Translations under genes and position numbers: made by a program
The notes under the pieces: generated by a model
The model's input: the letters and a program-made list of their open reading frames with translations, nothing else
What the model was told of the DNA's origin: nothing
Database searches by the model: none
Source: Arthrobacter bambusae
GTDB lineage: Bacteria; Actinomycetota; Actinomycetes; Actinomycetales; Micrococcaceae
DNA length: 64,000 nt
Reading direction: 5' to 3'
NCBI RefSeq assembly: GCF_030812595.1
Contig: NZ_JAUSSZ010000016.1
Span: 1 to 64,000, forward strand
Shown: piece after piece, positions 27,322 through 35,837 of the stretch
How the letters are laid out: every line of letters begins with the position of its first letter
Position numbering within the stretch: position 1 is the first letter of the stretch

Positions 27322-28262
27322 ACGGCAGGATCGTCGTCGTCGGGTCCTTGAACGCGGACCTCACCATTTATTGCGAGCGGCTCCCGCTCCCGGGCGAAAC
27401 CGTCCACGGCAACGGTTTCGCCGTCAATCCCGGCGGAAAGAGCGCCAACCAGGCCGTCGCTGCGAGCAAACTGGGGGGCATGGTGAGGCTGGTCGGCGCG
27501 GTTGGAAACGACTCCAACGGCGACATGCTCCTTGCCTCCACGGAAGGGGCCGGCGTGGACGTTTCCCGCGTCCGGCGTTCCGCGGATGCTGCCACCGGCG
27601 TCGCGGTGATCGCGGTGGACGCCCATGGTGAGAACAACATCATCATCTCGGCCGGAGCAAACGGTACACTCGCCCCGGCGGACGTTTCGGCGGATGCATT
27701 CGACGACGCCGCGGTGCTGTGCCTCTGCCTGGAGGTCGGCCTCGAAACTGTGGAAGCTGCCGCCAAAACAGCGCACGACGCCGGTGCAACTGTTCTGTTG
27801 AACCTCTCGCCCTACGCCGAGATTCCGCAAAGCCTGGCCGCCTTGACCGATGTCCTGCTGGTGAACGCCCATGAAGCATCCATGTTCCTGGACAACGCCG
27901 ACATGCCCCATCCGGGCGCGCACGCAAGCGCGTGGGAGCCGGTCAGGAGCCAGTTCGCTGAGCGAGGGCTGGAGCGGGTCCTCGTTACCCTCGGCTCGCA
28001 TGGCTCGGCGGTGTTGGATTCCCTCGCCGCGCCGGGGGAACAGATCTCCCGGATCGCCCCTACCAAGGTCAATGCCGTGGATACCACCGGTGCCGGGGAC
28101 GCCTTCACGGGCGCCGTCGCTGCCCGCCTCGCCGCGGGCGAAACCCTGGCCGAAGCCGCGGCGTTCGCTTCGGTTGCCGCCGCGCTCGCTACCACCAAGA
28201 AGGGCACCCAGGCCGCCTATCCCGGCGCGGAGGAGGTCCTGGAGCACTTGCGGATTTCCTAG
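27318..28262 (+). CDS. rbsK: Ribokinase (PfkB family)
   Basis: 314 residues. PfkB signature 1 region GGKSANQAVAASKLGG (about 38-53) and signature 2 with the catalytic Asp and anion hole DTTGAGDAFTGA (about 254-265). The N-terminal GSLNADLTIYCERLPLPGET binds the sugar. It phosphorylates ribose released by the hydrolase. GTG start within the MFS stop gives translational coupling. Confidence 0.9.
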   Translation: MNGRIVVVGSLNADLTIYCERLPLPGETVHGNGFAVNPGGKSANQAVAASKLGGMVRLVGAVGNDSNGDMLLASTEGAGVDVSRVRRSADAATGVAVIAVDAHGENNIIISAGANGTLAPADVSADAFDDAAVLCLCLEVGLETVEAAAKTAHDAGATVLLNLSPYAEIPQSLAALTDVLLVNAHEASMFLDNADMPHPGAHASAWEPVRSQFAERGLERVLVTLGSHGSAVLDSLAAPGEQISRIAPTKVNAVDTTGAGDAFTGAVAARLAAGETLAEAAAFASVAAALATTKKGTQAAYPGAEEVLEHLRIS

Positions 28263-28275
28263 GCACGGCGGTGCC

Positions 28276-28368
28276 GCCTCAACTTCCTACCAGTTTTCCG
28301 TTGCGGAACCCCGGAGTCCCGCGAGACGGCGGCGTCGACGGCAGTCAAAAGTGGTAGGAAGTTGAGGC
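28276..28368. repeat. Long inverted repeat after rbsK
   Basis: Perfect 17-bp arms, GCCTCAACTTCCTACCA at 28276-28292 and complement at 28352-28368, with a 59-base loop that holds a TTCCG/CGGAA hairpin. Arm and loop sizes resemble the ATTCTGCTGGATCAT family at 47-54 kb, but the sequence is different. Confidence 0.78.
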
Positions 28369-28396
28369 CCCGTCTTTTTGACTAGCCAAGACGGGG
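28368..28396 (+). terminator. Terminator of the nucleoside salvage operon
   Basis: CCCCGTCTT (28368-28376) and AAGACGGGG (28388-28396) pair perfectly over 9 bp; T-residues lie in the loop. It follows the long repeat directly. Confidence 0.6.
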
Positions 28397-28418
28397 TGGC
28401 ATCCCCCATGCTTGCTCC

Positions 28419-28967
28419 ATGTACTCAGCGTCGAGCCCATACCGCATCATCACCGTCTGTACGGGAAACATCTGCCGCTCCCCCATGGCGGAACTGATGT
28501 TGGCGGAGGCGCTCGACGCCGGAGGGCTGGGCGGGGCGGTTGCAGTGGACTCCGCGGGAACCACGTCATACGAGGCCGGACACCCCATCGATCCACGTGC
28601 TGCCCGTGTCCTTTCGGCCCACCGCATCCACTCTGAGAGTCACATTGCCAGGTGCTGGCGTCCGGAGTGGTTCCGGGAGCGGGACTTGATCCTGGCCCTG
28701 GACGTGGACCACTACGGCTGGCTGCACGAGACCGCCCCGAATTCGGAAACACTCGCCAAGATCCGGATGCTGCGCAGTTTCGATCCCTCCGTGACAGGCC
28801 GGAGCACCTTGGATCTGGGCATCGAAGACCCTTGGTACGGCGGCCACCACGACTTCGACGTCACGTGGAACCTCATCAAGGCCGCCGTGCCCGGCATTGT
28901 GGCCCACGCCCGGGCCGCCGTCGCCACGCAGGACTACGACCCGCAGCAGGTACGCTCTATTTCATGA
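28419..28967 (+). CDS. Low-molecular-weight protein tyrosine phosphatase
   Basis: 182 residues. The phosphate loop C-x5-R is C14-TGNIC-R20 followed by S21; the general-acid aspartate is in IEDPWYGG near residue 137. It hydrolyses phosphotyrosine or small phosphoesters. Its stop overlaps the ATG of the kinase/PabB gene (ATGA), an unusual coupling of a phosphatase with a kinase-domain protein. Confidence 0.92.
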   Translation: MYSASSPYRIITVCTGNICRSPMAELMLAEALDAGGLGGAVAVDSAGTTSYEAGHPIDPRAARVLSAHRIHSESHIARCWRPEWFRERDLILALDVDHYGWLHETAPNSETLAKIRMLRSFDPSVTGRSTLDLGIEDPWYGGHHDFDVTWNLIKAAVPGIVAHARAAVATQDYDPQQVRSIS

Positions 28968-31048
28968 CCCCAGCACCCGTGATCATCGCTATCGATGGCC
29001 GGTCCGGCGCGGGAAAGACCACCCTCGCCGTCGAACTTGCCGCCCGCCTCCGCATGCATCACAAGGTGTCGCTGTTCCATCTTGAGGACATTTATCCGGG
29101 CTGGAATGGCCTTGCCGCGGGCATCGAGCGGTACGTCACCACCGTCCTGGCACCTCTGCGGCACGGCGACGCCGCCGAGTGGGTCCGCTGGGATTGGGAG
29201 AGACACTACGACGGCCGCAGGGAGGTGACGCTGCCCGCCGAAATCGTCATTGTCGAGGGCGTCGGGGCCGCCGCAAGCGCCGCCCGGCCCATGCTGGATG
29301 CCGTGGTTTGGGTGGACGCTCCCGACGACGACCGCCGGCACCGCGCGATGGCCCGGGACGGCAGCAGCTACGAACCGTTCTGGGACAGCTGGGCGGCCCA
29401 GGAGGACGAATGGCTGGAGAGCGACGGCGTCCTCGACCACACCGACGTGCGAGTAGTGAACCGGGCAGACGGCACCGCCCCGGGTGATGTCCTGCAGGCG
29501 CTGAACTACCTCCCTTCGCTCTCCCCGGTGCTTGCTCCCGAGCTCTCGGCGCGCCGCGGCTTGCAGCTCAAGGCCGAACGGATTGAGGCTACGCCGGACG
29601 CAGCGGCCCTGTTCCATGCGCTTTACGCCGGTTCTGCCAACGCCATCTGGCTCGATTCCTCCAATGCGTCCTCCAACACGGGCACAGCCCGCGACGCCGC
29701 AGCCGAGCGCAGCCGTTTCAGCATCCTCGCGGATGACGGCGGTTCCTTCGGCCAGGCCGTAATACACAGTTCCGGAACAACCCGGCTAAGCGCCGGATGC
29801 GCCACCGTGGAGACGAGCGGCCCGTTCTTCCGTTGGCTGGACACAGTGTGGGGCCGCAAGGCCTTGAAGGCGCCGGAAGGCTACGACTGCGAATTCACGC
29901 TCGGCTGGTTGGGCTACCTCGGCTACGAGCTGAAGCGGGAAACCGGGGGCGGCGACGTCCACGCCGCCACACCGGATGCAGCGTTGCTCTTCGCCGGCCG
30001 GGGCGTGGTGATCGACCACCGCGACGCCGCGGTGTGGCTGCTCGCCATCGATGCCCCCGACGCCGGCGATTGGCTTGGCCTGGCGCGCGAGGCCGTGTTG
30101 TCCGTGGCCGAAACCTCGAAGGCCCGGCCCTCAGCAACCGGCACACCGAGGCACTCGGCCGGGGATTCCGCCGTCGGGAGTCCCTCGGTGGGGCTCGAGT
30201 TCACCAGCCGCGACACCGAGGAAGAATACAAAAGCAAAATCACCGACGCCCAGCACCAGATAGCCGAGGGCAACACGTACGAGGTCTGCCTGACCACCAC
30301 CGTGAGCGCTCCGGACCCTGGACTGGACCCGTGGGAGGGCTACCTCGCGCTGCGCAAGCGCAATCCGGCGCCGTTCGCGAGCTACTTGCGGTTCGGCGAG
30401 CTGACGGTGGCGAGCACCTCGCCTGAGCGCTTCCTCCGGATAACCTCCGACGGCGGGATGCGGGCCGAGCCGATCAAGGGCACGAGGGGCCGGGCCAACG
30501 ATCCCGTCATCGACGAGGCTCTGCGGCGTGGCCTTGAATCCTCGATCAAGGACCGTGCCGAGAACATCATGATCGTGGACCTGCTCCGCAACGACCTGAG
30601 CCATTTCGCCGTGCCCGGATCCGTGACGGTCAGCCGGTTGTGCGCAGTGGAAAGCTACGCCACAGTGCACCAGATGGTGAGCACCGTTGATGCCCGGCTG
30701 CGTGCCGGAGCACCCCGGGCCGAAGCCGTTGCAGCCGCGTTCCCCGCCGGATCCATGACCGGCGCTCCGAAGATCAGTACCATGGACATCCTTGACGGAT
30801 TGGAATCCGGACCTCGAGGGGTTTACTCGGGCGCGATCGGCTACTTCTCGCTCAACGCGGCGACGGACCTCGCCGTCGTGATCCGAACCCTGGTGATGAG
30901 TCCCGACGGCGACGGCGGACGCACGCTCAGTCTCGGGGTCGGGGGCGCCATTACGGCGGATTCGACACCCCAGGACGAATACGCCGAAATCCGGACCAAG
31001 GCCTTCGGGGTCCTCTCCGCCCTCGGCGCGGAATTCCCGGCGGGCTGA
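28964..31048 (+). CDS. pabB: P-loop kinase domain fused to aminodeoxychorismate synthase component I
   Basis: 694 residues. Residues 1-170 are a uridine-kinase-like P-loop domain (IIAIDGRSGAGKTTLAVELAARL, Walker A G12-T19, then EIVIVEGVGA and the VNRADG end). From about 185 the protein is a chorismate-binding enzyme: GWLGYLGYE, SPERFL, PIKGTRGR (K505 region, the PabB lysine), DRAENIMIVDLLRNDLS and AAFPAGSMTGAPK. It aminates chorismate for folate synthesis. ATG 28964 overlaps the phosphatase stop; the longer frame to 28652 lies inside the phosphatase. PabC is 6.4 kb away; no PabA is visible. Confidence 0.9.
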   Translation: MTPAPVIIAIDGRSGAGKTTLAVELAARLRMHHKVSLFHLEDIYPGWNGLAAGIERYVTTVLAPLRHGDAAEWVRWDWERHYDGRREVTLPAEIVIVEGVGAAASAARPMLDAVVWVDAPDDDRRHRAMARDGSSYEPFWDSWAAQEDEWLESDGVLDHTDVRVVNRADGTAPGDVLQALNYLPSLSPVLAPELSARRGLQLKAERIEATPDAAALFHALYAGSANAIWLDSSNASSNTGTARDAAAERSRFSILADDGGSFGQAVIHSSGTTRLSAGCATVETSGPFFRWLDTVWGRKALKAPEGYDCEFTLGWLGYLGYELKRETGGGDVHAATPDAALLFAGRGVVIDHRDAAVWLLAIDAPDAGDWLGLAREAVLSVAETSKARPSATGTPRHSAGDSAVGSPSVGLEFTSRDTEEEYKSKITDAQHQIAEGNTYEVCLTTTVSAPDPGLDPWEGYLALRKRNPAPFASYLRFGELTVASTSPERFLRITSDGGMRAEPIKGTRGRANDPVIDEALRRGLESSIKDRAENIMIVDLLRNDLSHFAVPGSVTVSRLCAVESYATVHQMVSTVDARLRAGAPRAEAVAAAFPAGSMTGAPKISTMDILDGLESGPRGVYSGAIGYFSLNAATDLAVVIRTLVMSPDGDGGRTLSLGVGGAITADSTPQDEYAEIRTKAFGVLSALGAEFPAG

Positions 31049-31051
31049 GGA

Positions 31052-32632
31052 TCAGCCGTGTTCCTCGGTGCGTGCGCGGAGCGTGCGCACGTCGTTCCGG
31101 GTGATCGTGTAGTAGATCAGGCTGGCCAGGATTGCCCCCACAAACCATGAATACGGGCCTAGGCCCGAGCCTCCCGGCAGGAAGGCCTGCAGCCCGGGGA
31201 CCAGGGCCAAAACACCCGCGACGACGGCAGCCGGAACCAACGCGGCGACGGCCTTGGGGTTCCAGCCCTTGGTGTAGAAATAGAGGCCGTTCTCGTCCTC
31301 GTGATACAGGTCCGAGACCTTGCAACGCTGGTTCCTGATGCGGAAGAAGTCGGTGAAGATGACCCCGAACAATGGACCAAGCAGCGCGCCGAGGCCACCC
31401 AGGAAGTAGACGATCACCACCGGGCTGCTGAAAAGGTTCCACGGCAGGATCACGATCGCGAGAACCGCGCTGATAAGGCCGCCGCGGCGGAAATCGATCC
31501 GGTGCGGGGCCACGTTCGCGAGGTCGTAGGAAGCCGAAACGAAGTTCGCCACGACGTTGATTCCGATCGTGGCCACCACAAACGTCACCGCGGCGATGAT
31601 GGTGATCCACGGATTCTTGATCGCCTGGACAATCGCCACCGGATCGGTGATCACCTTGAACATGTCTTGGCCGCGGTACTGGTCTGCGGTGAAGTAGGAC
31701 GCTGCGCCGGCCGTGACCACCACAGTGACCAAGGCGAAGGCGATGAAGTTCACGGGCAGGCCCCAGAAGTTGCCGCGCAGGATGGTCTTGCGGTCCGGTG
31801 CGAACCGGGAGAAATCGCAGAAGTTCAGGAGAAGTGCGGCGAAGTAGGTGACTGTGAGGGCGATGGCCGAGAAGAACTGTGTCAAGGCCGCGGGGCCGTC
31901 CAACGGAGCGACGCCGGGAATCGAGAGGCTGAACTTGCTGCCGGCTTGCGTCAGGATATAGACCGCGAGCGCGAACATGGCCACCCAAATGGCAGGACCG
32001 GCCCAGTCCTGGAACTTCCGTACCGTCTCCATGCCCCGCCGGATGACCAGCAGCTGGACAGCCCAGAGGACCAGGAATGCCGCCCAGCCGAGCGGCGTCA
32101 GGCCAAGGATGCGTGGCACATCCGGGGCGTCGAGAGAGCTCAACTGGGGCCAGACCGAGAACAGCAGCACCAAGACGGCTTCCGAGGCGAGCCACGTCTG
32201 GATGCCGTACCAGGCGATGGCGATCAGTGCCCGGATCAGGGCCGCGAGGTTGGCGCCGAAGAGGCCGAAGGACATCCGCGCCAGGACCGGATAGGGTACG
32301 CCGGTTTTCTGCCCGGCCGTTCCGGCGAAATTCATGAGGAAATAGACCAGGGTAATGCCGAGGACCAAGGCCAGGAAGACTTGCCAGCCCACCAGTCCGG
32401 TGATGAAAAGCCCGGCCGCGAAGGTGTAACCTGCAATGCTGTGGACGTCGCACATCCACAGTGCGAAGAGGCTGCGGACCCGCCAGTTGCGTTGCCGGGC
32501 CGGTGCAAGGTCCGCGTTCCACAGGCGGTCGCTGACCAATCGGCCCTCCGCCAGGATCCGGACTTTCTCGGGGTATTCGTCGCCGGGCTCGGGCGGCGCC
32601 TGCGCGGCCGGGGACTCGTTCTTCCGCGCCAT
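31052..32632 (-). CDS. NCS1-family cytosine/purine/allantoin permease
   Basis: 526-residue transporter with about 12 helices. NCS1 landmarks: LWNADLAPARQRNW near the N-terminus, WMCDVHSIAGYTFAAG in helix 1, WYGIQTW, and NFCDFSRFAPDR in the middle. It imports nucleobases or hydantoins with sodium or protons. ATG 32632 has CGGAGG 4 bases upstream. It is convergent with the kinase/PabB gene, ends separated by 3 bases. Confidence 0.92.
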   Translation of the reverse strand: MARKNESPAAQAPPEPGDEYPEKVRILAEGRLVSDRLWNADLAPARQRNWRVRSLFALWMCDVHSIAGYTFAAGLFITGLVGWQVFLALVLGITLVYFLMNFAGTAGQKTGVPYPVLARMSFGLFGANLAALIRALIAIAWYGIQTWLASEAVLVLLFSVWPQLSSLDAPDVPRILGLTPLGWAAFLVLWAVQLLVIRRGMETVRKFQDWAGPAIWVAMFALAVYILTQAGSKFSLSIPGVAPLDGPAALTQFFSAIALTVTYFAALLLNFCDFSRFAPDRKTILRGNFWGLPVNFIAFALVTVVVTAGAASYFTADQYRGQDMFKVITDPVAIVQAIKNPWITIIAAVTFVVATIGINVVANFVSASYDLANVAPHRIDFRRGGLISAVLAIVILPWNLFSSPVVIVYFLGGLGALLGPLFGVIFTDFFRIRNQRCKVSDLYHEDENGLYFYTKGWNPKAVAALVPAAVVAGVLALVPGLQAFLPGGSGLGPYSWFVGAILASLIYYTITRNDVRTLRARTEEHG

Positions 32633-32650
32633 GATGCCTCCGAACAACGC

Positions 32651-32668
32651 TTCCAAACATGCTTGGAA
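32651..32668. promoter_or_regulatory. Palindrome in the permease leader
   Basis: TTCCAA-N6-TTGGAA, perfect 6-bp arms, 18 bases before the permease ATG on its coding side. It could be an operator or a small leader hairpin. No regulator gene is adjacent. A second dyad, TGGTT-C-AACCA, is at 32741-32751. Confidence 0.4.
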
Positions 32669-32769
32669 CTCCAGAATCGCCCCATTGCGACGGGAAGGAA
32701 AGACCCCCGACGGGCGCCGGCGCATCGTCGCGTTAGCATTGGTTCAACCAGGTCCTACTAGGAGGGTGC

Positions 32770-33234
32770 ATGCCGCACGTCGTTGACTTCGAGAATGTTT
32801 CTACTGTCGGATTGGAATCGTCTCCCGTTGCCGAGGCGCTTGCCGGACTGCGCGCCAACGAGGGCCGCTACTACCGGAACAAGTACGGCCACGTCTTCAC
32901 AGTGAGCCCTGCTGGCGAGGTCCCGGAGGTGGTCGAGCGGGTGAGCCGCATCCTGAAGGAAGAGCGCGACATCGTCATCAGCTCCCGCCCGCTGGAAGCA
33001 ACCGCCTTCGACGTCGACGGTTTGCGGATGGCCTACGTTTTCTACGAGTCGGGGCTCTCGATCAACGTCATGTACAGCATCGAGGCCGGCGGAAAGCGGG
33101 CGGTCGGCTTCAAGCTCGCTGACGGCATGGAGATTCCGGAAGAACTGGCATCGCGCTTCAAATTCGCCCGCCAGAAATCGAAGCTGGCAGGCGTTATCCG
33201 CGGCTCCTACTTCGTGATCAAGGGCGAGTACTAG
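32770..33234 (+). CDS. Conserved-looking protein of unknown function
   Basis: 154 residues, cytoplasmic, not recognised. A strong AGGAGG lies 5 bases before ATG 32770 and codon use is like its neighbours. The sequence alternates short strands and helices (YYRNKYGHVFTVSP, AYVFYESGLSINVMYSIEAGGKRAVGFKLADG) and ends with GSYFVIKGEY. It is divergent from the permease. Confidence 0.75.
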   Translation: MPHVVDFENVSTVGLESSPVAEALAGLRANEGRYYRNKYGHVFTVSPAGEVPEVVERVSRILKEERDIVISSRPLEATAFDVDGLRMAYVFYESGLSINVMYSIEAGGKRAVGFKLADGMEIPEELASRFKFARQKSKLAGVIRGSYFVIKGEY

Positions 33235-33406
33235 CGTCCAAGTAGTCGGCACTCTATTTAGGAAGCCTACTGAATATGTACAGTGGCATGCATCCTATTC
33301 ATTACCGCTTGGGATCGGTACGGGGAAAGACCGGGCCGGGCGGTTAGGGCAGGGCTGTGCCGGTTACCCCCGGAAGTCCGTGCCCCCACAAAAATTGGGG
33401 TTACAA

Positions 33407-34120
33407 ATGAAAAAAATGCTCACGCCACTCGGTATCCTCTTCGTTGCCGTATTGGCGTTGACCGGCTGCGGTGGTTCCACGAATGCGGGAAGCACCGCTG
33501 CATCCACCTCGACGCCGACGCCTACACCGACGCCCACTCCGAAGACCTACACGAATGAGGAACTCGCTTCGATCATTGCGCAGTTGAAGGATGACCAGGG
33601 CAAACCGTTGACCGTCGTCCCTGCCGCGCAGCTCGACCAAGGCGTGATCGCGGCGAAACAGATGCTCAAGTCCGCCGTCATCACACCCCCGGCGTGCGCA
33701 GCCTTGGCGAACAGTAATGCGCAGGTGCCGGACGGGGCGACGTATGCGGCGGGGCAGAGTCTTTCTGCGGCCGACAAGTCCCTGACCGTAATCACCGCCC
33801 TGGCGGTGAAGGACCCCACCGTACTGGCGGGCCAGACGAAGAAGTCCGCTGACGCGCTGGCTCAGTGTTCGACCTTCACGATCGAGGCCGGAGGGCAGAA
33901 GATCACGACCCAGACCCAGCCGTTGCCCGAAAAGACCAGCGGGGAGCAGTCGATGGGGGCATTGACCACCCAGGTCCTGGCGTCCGGCCAGAAGTCGACC
34001 ACACTGACGGTTACAGGGGTGAAGGGCAACCTCGGAGCCACAGCGGTCAAGACGGGCGCCTCGGTCACCGCTGACTCTGCGGCGGAACTGGTCAAACTGG
34101 TCAACGCCGTCCTCGGCTGA
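33407..34120 (+). CDS. Lipoprotein with Thr/Pro linker
   Basis: 237 residues. Signal peptide with lipobox LTGC (Cys20), a TPTPTPTPTP linker, and an exported domain with two cysteines (PPACAAL and AQCSTF) that probably form a disulfide. The domain layout recalls mycobacterial PknH-type sensor domains but the match is weak. ATG 33407 is used because the signal peptide starts there. A small hairpin, CCCCA-N7-TGGGG (33384-33400), lies just before the ATG and may cover the ribosome site. Between 33235 and 33383 no gene is seen. Confidence 0.75.
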   Translation: MKKMLTPLGILFVAVLALTGCGGSTNAGSTAASTSTPTPTPTPTPKTYTNEELASIIAQLKDDQGKPLTVVPAAQLDQGVIAAKQMLKSAVITPPACAALANSNAQVPDGATYAAGQSLSAADKSLTVITALAVKDPTVLAGQTKKSADALAQCSTFTIEAGGQKITTQTQPLPEKTSGEQSMGALTTQVLASGQKSTTLTVTGVKGNLGATAVKTGASVTADSAAELVKLVNAVLG

Positions 34121-34174
34121 CGGCCGGCGGAGGACTGAGGTCGCGAGAACCTTGCACCACGGGCCGTCCGCGGC

Positions 34175-35272
34175 TCAAGCGCCCAGGTTCAACATTTCGA
34201 CGTAGCGGTCGATCATCATGTGTTGGCCCTTGATTTGGGAGATCCGCTCCGGGCTGGCGATCTCGCCGTCGGGCAGTTGTCCTGAACCGCCCGACGGCCC
34301 CAACGGAAGGATAATGACTGGCTTCGACGGCGTGTATGCGGCTAGGTCCGCGGAGCCTTCGATCTGGGCTTGGATGTTCTTGGCAACCACCGCGGCCTCG
34401 CGTCCCGCAACGCCGGCTTTGTTCGCGTCGATCGCCGAGATGTCGCCTAAAGCGTAGACGCTCTCGAAACCTGCGACGCGGAGTTCGGGGGTCACGTCCA
34501 GGTAGCCCTCCGCTGTCCGTGCGGCAAGGAGGTCTCCCGTCACATAGTCCGTCTGCGGGGCTATTCCATAGCAGCGGAACCAGATATCCGCCTCGATGGC
34601 GGCACCGTCCGTGGTGCTGACGGTGAACGTGGCAAATTCACCCGCAGGAACCGGAGGCATCTGCACCAACGGGCTCCCCAGAATTCGCCGTACGCCAAGG
34701 TCATCCAGCTGCCGGTTGACCTCAATACGCAGCCGGGGATCATATGGCCCGGGAAGGATATCCGGCGCCATATCCACCATCACAATGTCCTTGTCCGGCC
34801 ACGCCGCCGCGATCTCGCCCGCAAATTCAAGCCCGACCGCCCCGGCGCCCAGGAGCATCACCCTGCCGGCGCGCTTGAGGTCGTCGTGGGCGGCCTCGTA
34901 GCGGGCGATTGCGTAAGTGGTGATCGCTCGGTCACTTTTGGCCGGGAAGGGATAGCTGGAACCGCTTGCGAGGACAATGTAGTCCGGCGTCAGCCTGGCA
35001 CCTGACGCCAACTCGACTGTGTGCCCGTCTACTCGGACAGCACGGTCCCGCAGTACCGTGCCGCGCGCCAGCAGGCGGTCATAGGGGAGGAACATCCGCG
35101 GCAGGAAGTCGGGTTGGACTACAGCTCGGAGGGCCGCGATGTTGTGGACAAAAGCGTCCTTGGGCTCCACCAAGGTAACCATCGCGTATTGGTCCAGCGC
35201 CTTGGCTACGGAGATCCCGCCGTAGCCTCCGCCGATAACCACCACGGTGGGGTGCGGAGTGTGGTCGTTCAT
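34175..35272 (-). CDS. FAD-dependent NAD(P)H oxidoreductase (NDH-2/AIF-like)
   Basis: 365 residues. FAD-binding GxGxxG at the N-terminus (VVVIGGGYGGISVAKAL), a second dinucleotide fold VMLLGAGAVGLEFAGEIA (about 137-154), and the FAD motif VYALGDISA near 270. It resembles the AIF/NDH-2 group that oxidises NAD(P)H and passes electrons to quinones or other acceptors. It is divergent from a MarR gene with a dyad between them. Confidence 0.88.
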   Translation of the reverse strand: MNDHTPHPTVVVIGGGYGGISVAKALDQYAMVTLVEPKDAFVHNIAALRAVVQPDFLPRMFLPYDRLLARGTVLRDRAVRVDGHTVELASGARLTPDYIVLASGSSYPFPAKSDRAITTYAIARYEAAHDDLKRAGRVMLLGAGAVGLEFAGEIAAAWPDKDIVMVDMAPDILPGPYDPRLRIEVNRQLDDLGVRRILGSPLVQMPPVPAGEFATFTVSTTDGAAIEADIWFRCYGIAPQTDYVTGDLLAARTAEGYLDVTPELRVAGFESVYALGDISAIDANKAGVAGREAAVVAKNIQAQIEGSADLAAYTPSKPVIILPLGPSGGSGQLPDGEIASPERISQIKGQHMMIDRYVEMLNLGA

Positions 35273-35321
35273 GGCAACTCCTTTGGAAAGAGGCTCGTAC
35301 TGCTCGGACCGTGCCGTCCAG

Positions 35322-35343
35322 ATCGTTTATGAAGCACAACGAT
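35322..35343. promoter_or_regulatory. Likely MarR operator
   Basis: Perfect dyad ATCGTT-N10-AACGAT between the oxidoreductase start (35272) and the MarR start (35385). A second weaker pair, TTATG at 35327-35331 and CATAA at 35348-35352, interleaves with it. Confidence 0.5.
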
Positions 35344-35384
35344 TTAACATAAGCAATAATTTCCCGAGTGATAGGATTTTCCTG

Positions 35385-35834
35385 ATGAGTCCTTCAACGC
35401 CAGGCACACAGTTGGGGTTTCTCTTGGCGCGCCACGGGCGCATCATGAATTCGCACCTCCGCCAGGCGCTGGACTCCTCCGGGCTCAGCCCAAGGCATGC
35501 TGTGCTGCTTTGCCGGCTTGACGAGTCAGGACCGGCCAGTCAGCAAGACCTCATCGATTTCCTGTCGATAGACGCCAGCGCCCTCGTGGCGGTCCTGAAC
35601 GACCTTGAACGCGACGGCCTGGCGGAACGCCGCCGCGATCCCGCCGACCGCCGTCGTCATATCGTTGAAATCACCGCTGAGGGCAAACGCGCGGTGGCCT
35701 CGATTGACGTCGCCGTGGCCGACGTCGAGCGCGAAGCCTTCACCGGCTTCTCCGCCGAGGAGCTCCAGCAACTCCATGGGCTGCTGTCACGGATCCACGG
35801 CGATACCGCGGATGAGGCCTGCGCCGAGGACTGA
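35385..35834 (+). CDS. MarR-family transcriptional regulator
   Basis: 149 residues. Winged HTH in SQQDLIDFLSIDASALVAVLNDLERDGLAERRRDPADRRRHIVEITAEG (about 48-96), including the DRRRH wing. ATG 35385 is chosen; the frame upstream to 35247 runs through the oxidoreductase promoter. Its position suggests it controls the divergent FAD oxidoreductase, perhaps in response to a quinone or other redox compound. Confidence 0.88.
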   Translation: MSPSTPGTQLGFLLARHGRIMNSHLRQALDSSGLSPRHAVLLCRLDESGPASQQDLIDFLSIDASALVAVLNDLERDGLAERRRDPADRRRHIVEITAEGKRAVASIDVAVADVEREAFTGFSAEELQQLHGLLSRIHGDTADEACAED

Positions 35835-35837
35835 GCC

